Positions 1 to 7,538 of a stretch of DNA of 64,000 bases are shown here, in pieces. The notes below the pieces were generated by a model. That model searched no databases and was not told where the DNA came from. It was given only the letters and a program-made list of their open reading frames with translations. The DNA is from Treponema sp. (GTDB lineage Bacteria > Spirochaetota > Spirochaetia > Treponematales > Treponemataceae). Within the stretch, counting starts at the first letter, position 1. Each line of letters begins with the position of its first letter. Location: contig JAFLSN010000001.1 of NCBI GenBank assembly GCA_022510905.1, positions 1 to 64,000 of the forward strand, written 5' to 3'. The translations under genes and the position numbers were made by a program.

Positions 1-341
1 CGCCTGCGGCAAAGTCGTTTTTGCTTGACACATCGAACGCCCGCGAGGTCTGTGCGCGAACTCCGCCCAGTATGGTGTCACTTTTGGGTGTCTCGCCCTC
101 GAACAGCACCATGTCTTTGGTCGTGTTGTTTCTTATTGTCAGCGTTCCGTTCGGCTGGTTCGCATAGCTGATTCCGTCGGTTTGCTCTGTTTTATTATGC
201 CCATCATCATTAGAATCTGAGGGGCCAATTTCAGCAGATATGCTGCCTTTGCAACCTGTTACCCCCCCCCATCAATATCAACGTGGACATGCCCAATGCA
301 CACATCAACATGCTGGCTTTCTTTGAAATCGATTTTATCAT
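1..341 (-). CDS. Lipoprotein, 5' part, out of frame at a poly-G tract (possibly phase variable)
   Basis: The gene starts at the ATG complementary to 339-341, with an AAAGGAG ribosome site 6 nt upstream, and runs off the left edge. The start encodes a signal peptide (MIKSISKKASMLMCALGMS, then TLILM), which enters nine G (262-270). With nine G the frame closes after about 20 more codons. With eight or eleven G it continues as GVTGC, a lipobox with Cys, and stays open to position 1. The predicted mature protein begins CKGSISAEIGPSDSNDDG and later contains NGTLTIRNNTTKDMVLFEG. Its function is not recognised. I infer an outer-membrane or periplasmic lipoprotein, switched off in this sequence or carrying a sequencing error in the run. 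Confidence 0.7.
262..270. repeat. Homopolymeric C9/G9 tract in signal peptide
   Basis: There are nine consecutive C on the plus strand (G on the coding strand), inside the hydrophobic core of a lipoprotein signal sequence. Runs of this length are prone to slipped-strand mispairing. A loss of one base or a gain of two restores the reading frame through the lipobox. Confidence 0.85.
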
Positions 342-423
342 ACCAACTCCTTTGCGCTTTACGTCCGCATGACAATTGCTTTTGGTAATCCGTCCGTTCT
401 TGGTTTTGCGATACGGATTGTTA

Positions 424-429
424 AGTATA
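424..429 (-). promoter_or_regulatory. Extended -10 element of the lipoprotein gene
   Basis: On the minus strand the sequence is TGC TATACT, an extended -10. No convincing -35 is seen at 17 bp. It would give a leader of about 75 nt before the lipoprotein ATG. Confidence 0.45.
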
Positions 430-528
430 GCATAAAACAATGGAAAAGTGTAGTAGGAATGTATTTTTTCCGCAATTTCTACTTTGTGCCCCATGGATTT
501 AACAGCTGTACAAATGGCGTGGCCTGCC

Positions 529-557
529 TTGACAAGCAATTTCTGCGGTGCTAGGCT
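529..557 (+). promoter_or_regulatory. Sigma70 promoter of the AlkD-like gene, leaderless
   Basis: A perfect -35 (TTGACA, 529-534), a 17-bp spacer and a -10 (TAGGCT, 552-557) are followed by only 7 nt before the ATG at 565. The expected transcription start is at or within 2 nt of the A of ATG. No Shine-Dalgarno sequence is present. Confidence 0.6.
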
Positions 558-564
558 CGCGTGT

Positions 565-1257
565 ATGGAACACTCCAAGATTGTAAAAGAAATACAGGGC
601 CGCCTTTTTGCGCTGCAAGATTCCGCCTACCGTGATTTCAACTCAAAGCTGATTCCTTCTGTTATGCCGGATAAAATAATAGGCGTGCGCACACCGGCTC
701 TCAGAAAGCTTGCAAAGGAATATGCCGGCCACCATGATATTGCAACATTCCTGGAATGCCTCCCGCATGACTATTACGAAGAGAACAATGTGCATGCGTT
801 CATTATAGAAACTGTGCGCAAATTTGAAGACTGCCTGCGTCTCACGGAGCTGTTCCTTCCGTTCATAGACAACTGGGCGACCTGCGACTCGTTTGCGCCG
901 CCGGTGTTCAAGGCCCACACCGGGGAACTGTCTGCAAGCATCGAGCGGTGGATTCGTTCTTCTCATGCGTACACTGTGCGCTATGCTATCGGAATGCTCA
1001 TGCGTTTCTATCTTGATGAGGACTTTTCTCCACGGTATCTTGCTGCTGTCGCGGACGTACATTCAGATGAATACTATGTGAACATGATGCGGGCATGGTA
1101 CTTTGCCACGGCTCTGGCAAAGCAGTACGATGCGACCGTTCCTTACATTGAGCAAAAGCGGCTTGACGGCTGGACTCATGCAAAAACAATACAAAAAGCC
1201 TGCGAAAGCCGCAGAATCACTGCGGAACAAAAAGCGCAGCTTCGTCTTTTAAAATAA
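565..1257 (+). CDS. AlkD-like DNA alkylation repair protein
   Basis: This 230-residue protein is made of HEAT-like helices and matches the AlkD DNA glycosylase family, which removes N3- and N7-alkylated purines. The stretch NWATCDSFA contains the Trp and catalytic Asp positions of the family, and YTVRYAIGML carries the conserved Arg. Family features IIGVRTPALRKLAKEY (N-terminal) and WTHAKTIQKACES (C-terminal) are present. An upstream in-frame start at 484 exists, but the protein begins naturally at MEHSKIVKEIQ (565), and a TTGACA-17-TAGGCT promoter ends 7 nt before it. The gene stands alone, divergent from the lipoprotein. Family assignment is secure; activity is inferred. Confidence 0.85.
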   Translation: MEHSKIVKEIQGRLFALQDSAYRDFNSKLIPSVMPDKIIGVRTPALRKLAKEYAGHHDIATFLECLPHDYYEENNVHAFIIETVRKFEDCLRLTELFLPFIDNWATCDSFAPPVFKAHTGELSASIERWIRSSHAYTVRYAIGMLMRFYLDEDFSPRYLAAVADVHSDEYYVNMMRAWYFATALAKQYDATVPYIEQKRLDGWTHAKTIQKACESRRITAEQKAQLRLLK

Positions 1258-1395
1258 GGTGAAATGTTTTCTCAAAAAAATGCAGCGCCAGATGCAAGGA
1301 ACCGAACCCGGTCTGCATTGGGCAGGAACGCTGCCGCCACCCTTGCCCAGGGCTTTTTACGGCGCAGATAAAGCACCGCTACAGGCATATCATTA

Positions 1396-1425
1396 TTGTA
1401 ACGACCATGTGATTTTTGATATGAT
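1396..1425 (+). promoter_or_regulatory. Sigma70 promoter of the ABC exporter operon, leaderless
   Basis: The -35 is TTGTAA (1396-1401), the spacer 18 bp and the -10 TATGAT (1420-1425). Only 6 nt separate the -10 from the ATG at 1432, so transcription should start on the initiation codon. The rest of the 174-bp gap after the AlkD gene shows no other recognisable feature. Confidence 0.55.
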
Positions 1426-1431
1426 TTTAGC

Positions 1432-3201
1432 ATGAACGTTGTTTCAAAACTGCTGGCGGGTCTTGAAAAAAAATACAGGGTTTTTACTGTCCTGAGCCCG
1501 CTTACAATGATTGGTGAAGTCGTGATGGAAACGATTATTCCCGTCATCATGGCGCGGATTATCGATGTGGGCATAGCAAACCGTGACCTTTTGTATGTCA
1601 TAAAAATGGGCGCCATAATGATTGCGGCTGCATGCGTCTCGCTTTCATGCGGTGCGATGGGGGCGCGTTTTGCGGCTGTGGCAGCCCTGGGGTTTTCGCG
1701 CAACCTCAGACGGCGCTTATTCGCAAAGGTGCAGGATTTTTCGTTTGGCAATGTGGACTCGTTTTCTTCATCATCGCTGGTCACGCGGCTTACCACCGAT
1801 GTTACAAACGTGCAGAACACTTACGGTATGATTGTGCGTGGCAGCGTGCGCTCTCCTTTCATGCTGATGAGCGGCACCATAATGGCGTGTTTTCTGAACA
1901 TGCGGCTTTCCGTAATTTTCTTTATTGTGATTCCCGTGCTTGCGGCGGGGCTCGCGCTTATTGCAATCAAAGCTTTTCCCAAATTCCAGACAATGCTAAA
2001 GCACTACGACAGCATGAACAGCACCGTGCAGGAAAATCTTACTGCAATTCGCGTGGTCAAAAGCTTTGTGCGCGCTCCATACGAAAACAAGAAATTTTCC
2101 GAAGCAGCAGAGCGTGTGCGCGCTACGCAGGTTGCAGCTGAAAAAATTGTCATACTGAACACGCCGCTCATGCAGCTTGTGGTATATGCATGCATCATCT
2201 CGGCGGTGTGGTTCGGAAGCGGAATGATTGTGGCAGGTTCCATGAAGACGGGGGAGCTGGTAAGCTTTATAACATACATCACACAGATTATGATGTCGCT
2301 GATGATGCTTTCGATGATTTTTATCGTGATTGTGCTTTCCCGTGCAAGCGTGAGCCGCATCTGCGAAGTACTTGATGAAGTGCCTGAAATCCAGAATCCT
2401 TCTCCAGTGCAAATCACCAGAGAAGATGGCACCGTAACCACCGGAATATTCGACAAGGTGCAGAACGGTTCAGTTGATTTCAAAAACGTTTCATTCAGTT
2501 ATGTCGGGAACGCAAAAAACTGCGTGCTAGAAAACATTTCGCTTCATATAGCGAGCGGCGAATTTGTGGGTATTTTGGGCGGCACAGGCTCTTCAAAATC
2601 CACGCTCATATCGCTCATTCCAAGGCTCTACGATGTTCTTTCGGGTACGGTCAGCGTGGGCGGTATTGACGTGCGAAAATATGATATAGCGGCCCTGCGA
2701 GACAGTGTTGCCGTGGTGCTGCAAAAAAATGTGCTGTTCAGCGGCACAATCGCGGAAAACCTCCGCTGGGGCAATGAACACGCAAGCGAGCATGAACTGG
2801 TTGCCGCATGCATTGCCTCTGATGCGCACGAATTCATTTCATCGCTTCCGGAAGGCTACCAGACAGTGCTGGGGCAAGGGGGCGTGAATCTTTCTGGCGG
2901 ACAAAAACAGCGGCTTTGCATTGCCCGCGCCCTTTTAAAAAAGCCCAAGATCCTTATCCTCGACGACAGCACCAGTGCCGTTGACACCGCGACAGATGCC
3001 AGAATTCGTGCCGCACTCCGCGACACGCTTCCTGACACCACCAAAATTGTCATAGCACAGCGAATCGCCTCCGTGCAGGACGCAGACCGCATTTATGTTC
3101 TGAACAACGGGCTCATAGATGGAGTAGGCACACACAGTACCTTGCTCCAGACTAATGCCATTTACCAAGAAGTATTCCATTCCCAGCAGGGAAATGCTTA
3201 A
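1432..3201 (+). CDS. ABC exporter half-transporter, degenerate NBD subunit
   Basis: This 589-residue protein has an N-terminal six-helix exporter domain (roughly residues 15-320) and a C-terminal ATPase domain. The Walker A reads GGTGSSKST, with Ser in place of the last conserved Gly. The signature is a canonical LSGGQ. Walker B ends LILDDSTSAVD, so Asp replaces the catalytic Glu, and the switch motif is IAQR instead of IAHR. These changes mark the degenerate-site subunit of a heterodimeric (TM287/288 or MdlAB type) exporter. The partner follows after 15 nt. The substrate is unknown; a drug or lipid is common for the family. The start has no ribosome site, but a promoter ends 6 nt before it. 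Confidence 0.85.
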   Translation: MNVVSKLLAGLEKKYRVFTVLSPLTMIGEVVMETIIPVIMARIIDVGIANRDLLYVIKMGAIMIAAACVSLSCGAMGARFAAVAALGFSRNLRRRLFAKVQDFSFGNVDSFSSSSLVTRLTTDVTNVQNTYGMIVRGSVRSPFMLMSGTIMACFLNMRLSVIFFIVIPVLAAGLALIAIKAFPKFQTMLKHYDSMNSTVQENLTAIRVVKSFVRAPYENKKFSEAAERVRATQVAAEKIVILNTPLMQLVVYACIISAVWFGSGMIVAGSMKTGELVSFITYITQIMMSLMMLSMIFIVIVLSRASVSRICEVLDEVPEIQNPSPVQITREDGTVTTGIFDKVQNGSVDFKNVSFSYVGNAKNCVLENISLHIASGEFVGILGGTGSSKSTLISLIPRLYDVLSGTVSVGGIDVRKYDIAALRDSVAVVLQKNVLFSGTIAENLRWGNEHASEHELVAACIASDAHEFISSLPEGYQTVLGQGGVNLSGGQKQRLCIARALLKKPKILILDDSTSAVDTATDARIRAALRDTLPDTTKIVIAQRIASVQDADRIYVLNNGLIDGVGTHSTLLQTNAIYQEVFHSQQGNA

Positions 3202-3216
3202 GGAGGCAAACCTTTT

Positions 3217-5160
3217 ATGCCAGGTCCTGGTCAAAGAATCCGCGGCACCGCAAAACCAAAAGACACCGCAAAAACGGTGCTTCATCTTCTGTCTTACATG
3301 GGAACATACCGCGCGCTCCTTGTGCTCGTATTCATCTGCGTTGTTGTAAGCGCAGGAGCAAGTGTAACCTGTGATTCACTTTTGAAGCCGGCCATAAACA
3401 ATTACATTCTGCCGCTGCTGAATCGCGCACAATCCGGGCAGACTATCGTGTTTTCAGACTTCATACCTTTTCTGAAACTGCTTTCGCTCATGGCCGCGAT
3501 ATTCCTTGCAGGCGCATGTGCCACATGGATCAACAGCCGACTCATGCTGCACATTTCTACCCACACGCTCTACCGCATAAGAACAGACCTGTTTCGCAAG
3601 CTTGAGACTCTGCCGCTCCGCTATTTTGACTCGCACACGCATGGCGAGCTCATGTCGCTTTTTACCAACGACACAGACACCCTCCGCGACATGATGAGCC
3701 AAAGTCTTCCACAGCTGCTTTCAAGCGTAATTTCCGTGGCGGCGGTGTTCACGATGATGCTTGTGATGAGTCCGCTCCTCACCGCAGTGATGGTCGGAAC
3801 CATAGCGCTCATGATGGTGTTTGCCACACAGATAGGAAAACGGAGCGCCCGTTCATACCGTGTTCAGCAGGAAAGCCTCGGCAAAGTGAACGGCTACATC
3901 GAAGAAATGATTACCGGCCAGAAAGTGATAAAAGTATTCAACCGTGAAGAACAGGTCAAAGCGGACTTTGCACTGCTCAACGATGAATTGTGCCGCGCAG
4001 GAACCGCCGCAAACACGTACGGCAACATCCTGATGCCAGTGCTGGGAAACATGAGCCACATGCAATATGCAATCGTTGCCATTATCGGTGCAGCCCGCGT
4101 TATCAGCGGCCACATGGATTTGGGCACAATCGCCGCGTTTTTGCAGTACACACGCGGATTCAGCCGCCCCATTACCATGATGAGCCAGCAGTTCAACGGC
4201 ATTCTGAACGCGCTTGCCGGCGCAGAACGGATTTTTACTGCCATAGAGGAACAAGGTGAATCAGACACCGGTACCGTCCATCTTGTAAACGCGACAGAAA
4301 CGCTTTCATCCGCAAGCTCCGACAAAGAATCCCACTTGGTTCGGGCATATGCGCCTACAGGTTTGTGGGCCTGGCATGTGCCAAATGCAGGTTCAGATTC
4401 TGAACAAAATCTTGTGCGGCTCCGTGGCGATGTTCTGTTTGAGAATGTGAGCTTTGGGTACACTGCAAAAAAAGAAGTGCTGCACTCCATTCAGCTCCAT
4501 GCCATGCCCGGACAAAAAATCGCACTTGTCGGTTCTACAGGCAGCGGAAAAACAACAATCACAAATCTGCTCACCCGCTTTTATGATATTGAAGAAGGAA
4601 AAGGCTCCATAGTTTATGACGGAATTTCTATAAAGGACATAGCAAAGGATGATTTACGCCGTTCATTGGGCATGGTCTTGCAGGACACGCACCTGTTTAC
4701 AGGAACCATACGTGAAAACATCCGCTACGGAAATCTTGAAGCAAGCGACGCACAGATACATGCGGCGGCTAAACTTGCGAATGCCCATTCGTTCATCGTT
4801 CACCTGAGGGACGGCTACGACACGGTTATAAGTGGCGACGGCGGCAATCTGAGCCAAGGACAACGCCAGCTTCTGGCGATTGCCCGCGCCGCCGTTGCAG
4901 ACCCGCCCGTGCTTATCTTAGACGAGGCCACAAGCTCCATCGACACACGTACAGAGGCACTGATAGAAAAAGGCATGGACAGGCTAATGGAAGGCAGGAC
5001 GGTGTTTGTCATTGCGCACAGACTTTCAACCGTTCGCAATGCAGATGAAATCATCGTGCTGGAAAAAGGCAGCATAATAGAACGCGGCACACACGATGGG
5101 CTGATGCAAAAACAGGGGCGCTATTACCAGCTTTATACCGGTGCATTTGAATTGGCCTAG
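3217..5160 (+). CDS. ABC exporter half-transporter, catalytic subunit
   Basis: This 647-residue partner of the preceding gene has a strong AAGGAGG site 10 nt before its ATG. It carries six transmembrane segments and a C-terminal ATPase domain with Walker A GSTGSGKTT, Walker B LILDEATSSID with the catalytic Glu, and a switch His (IAHRLSTV). Its signature motif is LSQGQ, not LSGGQ. That is the complementary degeneracy expected for a heterodimer in which one ATP site, built from this Walker A/B and the partner's intact signature, hydrolyses ATP. Residues around 345-395 form a linker longer than usual. The operon probably has only these two genes. Confidence 0.87.
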   Translation: MPGPGQRIRGTAKPKDTAKTVLHLLSYMGTYRALLVLVFICVVVSAGASVTCDSLLKPAINNYILPLLNRAQSGQTIVFSDFIPFLKLLSLMAAIFLAGACATWINSRLMLHISTHTLYRIRTDLFRKLETLPLRYFDSHTHGELMSLFTNDTDTLRDMMSQSLPQLLSSVISVAAVFTMMLVMSPLLTAVMVGTIALMMVFATQIGKRSARSYRVQQESLGKVNGYIEEMITGQKVIKVFNREEQVKADFALLNDELCRAGTAANTYGNILMPVLGNMSHMQYAIVAIIGAARVISGHMDLGTIAAFLQYTRGFSRPITMMSQQFNGILNALAGAERIFTAIEEQGESDTGTVHLVNATETLSSASSDKESHLVRAYAPTGLWAWHVPNAGSDSEQNLVRLRGDVLFENVSFGYTAKKEVLHSIQLHAMPGQKIALVGSTGSGKTTITNLLTRFYDIEEGKGSIVYDGISIKDIAKDDLRRSLGMVLQDTHLFTGTIRENIRYGNLEASDAQIHAAAKLANAHSFIVHLRDGYDTVISGDGGNLSQGQRQLLAIARAAVADPPVLILDEATSSIDTRTEALIEKGMDRLMEGRTVFVIAHRLSTVRNADEIIVLEKGSIIERGTHDGLMQKQGRYYQLYTGAFELA

Positions 5161-5277
5161 CGGCGCCACTTTGCCGCCAGATTCAGCCAGGCAAACGTAA
5201 TTCCTCATGACTACGTACACGCAGAGCGGGTGCAGCCCGACAAAAGCGGTGTTAAAAAAGCTGTCGCCGGTGCGCTC

Positions 5278-5361
5278 AATCAACATACACCGATGCAAAA
5301 AGCAAGGCTTCAAGCCAGGGGCGGGCTTTACAAAACGGCATATACCTTTTCCGCATGAATC
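5278..5361 (+). repeat. Dispersed short repeat, full-length copy A
   Basis: This is one of the best copies of the family: AATCAACATACACCGATGC, then AGCAAGGCTTCAAGCCAGGG, and the end CCTTTTCCGCATGAATC. It lies in the roughly 430-bp gap between the ABC pair and the next gene. Nothing else is recognisable in that gap apart from the promoter at 5558. Confidence 0.75.
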
Positions 5362-5557
5362 GGTTACGCTCCTCCATGTGGAATGCGCCCGGCCTTCCAA
5401 ACAGCCCCGTATATGTGACAAACGGCTTCAATATATAGAAACTTTGTTATTCACAGCATGAATTTTTCAACCGTACAACCCAAAACACGCAGCCAACATA
5501 TATATGTGCTGTAATTCAAGGGTTTTTGTGCCCGCCGGCAATTTATAAAATACTTAT

Positions 5558-5586
5558 TTGACTATATTTCAAGAATCTCATATACT
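5558..5586 (+). promoter_or_regulatory. Near-consensus sigma70 promoter, leaderless
   Basis: TTGACT (5558-5563), a 17-bp spacer and TATACT (5581-5586) are followed by 7 nt and then the ATG at 5594. There is no Shine-Dalgarno sequence, so the mRNA is predicted to start at or 1 nt before the ATG. Confidence 0.65.
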
Positions 5587-5593
5587 ATACGGT

Positions 5594-7135
5594 ATGGCTG
5601 GAACAAATATTTTTCACCGATTGTTTTCATCCCTTTTTAGCAGCAACGACCCGGATGCCGCCAAAAAACGTATGCTGAAATCCATTGCAAAAGAACTGCA
5701 AAAATCAAAATTCCATTACTACAAATATGCATCGCATGAAGTACAGCCATCCATGGCCAAATTCTTCTACGATGTATACAAGGCGGTGGCTCCTGCGCAA
5801 AAGCTTTTTGAAAACACCAATCCTGCATTGCTCAAAAACGCAGTTATCAACGCTTCGCTCAGCGAAAAACAGCTCCAGCTTGAAAATGCAATCACCGAAG
5901 CCGCAATCAGCGAGCAAGCCAAAACGGTTCCTATCAAAGAACTAAGAAAAAAAGTTGAAAAAGATACCGCCGCTTTTGTTGCAGAATTTGACGGTGCGCG
6001 CGTAACCCATATCGATTCACTCTACAACAAACTTATTCAGTTCCGCAATTTTGTTTCATATGATTTTTATTTCCTGCTCAAAAAGTTTGACAGCAGCTTT
6101 CGTGAACGCAATTTTGACATACAACCCCATTTTGTGCCCATAACAGGAACCTACATTGCCGAAGATTTAAAGAATTTTATTTCTGTCGCATGGGCCATGC
6201 CGTTGGACACCACTTGGGACGATATGTTCAAGCTGGTCAAGTCCATCAAAGGCACGGAGCCTCTGCCGCTCAATGTGTGGAAAAAACTTCTTGTGCGGCT
6301 CCGCTCGCTGCGAGACCATTCAATCTTTGAAATGATGATAAAGCTTATCACGGAAAATCCCCAATACAGCGAAAAAATCAAAGCCGATAATGTAAATATT
6401 GTTGACGACTACATTGCTTCAGTTAGAAAACAATCCGAAGAAACGGTTGCAAAAATTCAGGAACACCAGACATCTTCCAAAGTTGACGGGCTGCTGGGTC
6501 AGATTTTTGGAAACACTCCTGTTCGCGAGTTAAAAAACTACAACGAATCAAACAGCTCTGCATTTGTAAATAAAAACATTGGCAGCTACATTTACAGCGC
6601 CCCGCTCAGTTACCTCAAACAATTTTTGCTTGATTTTACAAAAAAAGAAATGCGCGAACTTTCAGACATTTTGCTGGTGCGAGGCGAATGGTCAAACACG
6701 GCGCTTTCAAAACCAATGAGCGAAGCCTACCACCAGCTGCTTGAAATCTCCGACAGAATCACTACATTTGACGACCGCCTTGCAGAAACTGCCGAGGTCG
6801 GCATCAAAATCAAAACATTCATGCCGCAGGCAGAGCGGAATAAAGAAGCGCGGAATATCATTCATACATTACTCCGCGACGCAAATGCCCAGGCTGGGGC
6901 GTTTCTTAGTTCAGCAACGCAAAACTATGTTATCTATGCAAAAAACCTAAAACTTATTTTGGAAGATTTTGTAAAAGTGCCTAACAACGAGCTTATAATG
7001 AACTGGCGGCACCTTGATTCATATGCAGAAGGCAACCTAAAAAACATGTGCATTGATGCATACAAAAAGATATTTTCGTTTGTCTCTTTGCTGCAAAACT
7101 TTCCTGTTGACTCACACGAAGATTCCGATGACTAA
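5594..7135 (+). CDS. Conserved treponemal protein of unknown function (possibly DUF5312)
   Basis: This 513-residue soluble protein is rich in Lys and Glu and predominantly helical. It has no signal peptide or transmembrane segment and no catalytic motif I can name. It starts MAGTNIFHRLFSSLF and ends FPVDSHEDSDD. I suspect the spirochaete-specific DUF5312 family from its size and overall character, but this is from memory and unchecked. The chosen start at 5594 is 7 nt after a near-consensus -10; an in-frame ATG at 5558 lies on the -35 element and is unlikely. The gene appears monocistronic. Confidence 0.7.
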   Translation: MAGTNIFHRLFSSLFSSNDPDAAKKRMLKSIAKELQKSKFHYYKYASHEVQPSMAKFFYDVYKAVAPAQKLFENTNPALLKNAVINASLSEKQLQLENAITEAAISEQAKTVPIKELRKKVEKDTAAFVAEFDGARVTHIDSLYNKLIQFRNFVSYDFYFLLKKFDSSFRERNFDIQPHFVPITGTYIAEDLKNFISVAWAMPLDTTWDDMFKLVKSIKGTEPLPLNVWKKLLVRLRSLRDHSIFEMMIKLITENPQYSEKIKADNVNIVDDYIASVRKQSEETVAKIQEHQTSSKVDGLLGQIFGNTPVRELKNYNESNSSAFVNKNIGSYIYSAPLSYLKQFLLDFTKKEMRELSDILLVRGEWSNTALSKPMSEAYHQLLEISDRITTFDDRLAETAEVGIKIKTFMPQAERNKEARNIIHTLLRDANAQAGAFLSSATQNYVIYAKNLKLILEDFVKVPNNELIMNWRHLDSYAEGNLKNMCIDAYKKIFSFVSLLQNFPVDSHEDSDD

Positions 7136-7170
7136 ATTCTACATAACAGAATTGCGCACTTGCCTGTTTT

Positions 7171-7223
7171 AATCAACACACCCCGATGCAGAAATAAGGT
7201 ACGCACACTTTCCGCACGAATCA
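7171..7223 (+). repeat. Dispersed short repeat, internally deleted copy B
   Basis: The copy keeps the 5' end (AATCAACACACCCCGATGCA) and the 3' end (ACTTTCCGCACGAATCA) of the family but lacks the middle. It lies between two convergent genes. Confidence 0.65.
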
Positions 7224-7253
7224 GGGTTCAGGCTCCTGCCATGCACATATTCA

Positions 7254-7538
7254 TCAAGAATCTGCTGTGTGCAAAACGGATTGTACAAGCGCAAGAAATT
7301 CCGGATTCTGCTTGACAGAATCCGTATCAAGATTTTTTGCAATCTGAAACACGCCGCCTTCTTCAGAAACAATTACCGTGGCTACAGGTTGTGGCGTAGC
7401 TGGCGAAGTTTTGGCGGCGCTGCCGTTCCGCAATGCAAACTCTGCCCGCGCATACAAGCCACGAGGCACATCACCAGATGCACTGTTTGTACTGTTTTGT
7501 TTGGACGAATTCCGTTCACACAAAGGGCTGCCGATCAT
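7254..7538 (-). CDS. Small protein coupled to the acidic-repeat sensor
   Basis: This 94-residue protein has a start codon that overlaps the stop of the upstream 697-residue gene (ATGA), with AAGGAGG placed 8 nt before it. This makes it a real, translationally coupled gene. It is polar, has no signal peptide or membrane segment, and contains SGDVPRGLYARAEFALRNG. I do not recognise a family. Its context suggests a partner of the sensor protein. Confidence 0.7.
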   Translation of the reverse strand: MIGSPLCERNSSKQNSTNSASGDVPRGLYARAEFALRNGSAAKTSPATPQPVATVIVSEEGGVFQIAKNLDTDSVKQNPEFLALVQSVLHTADS

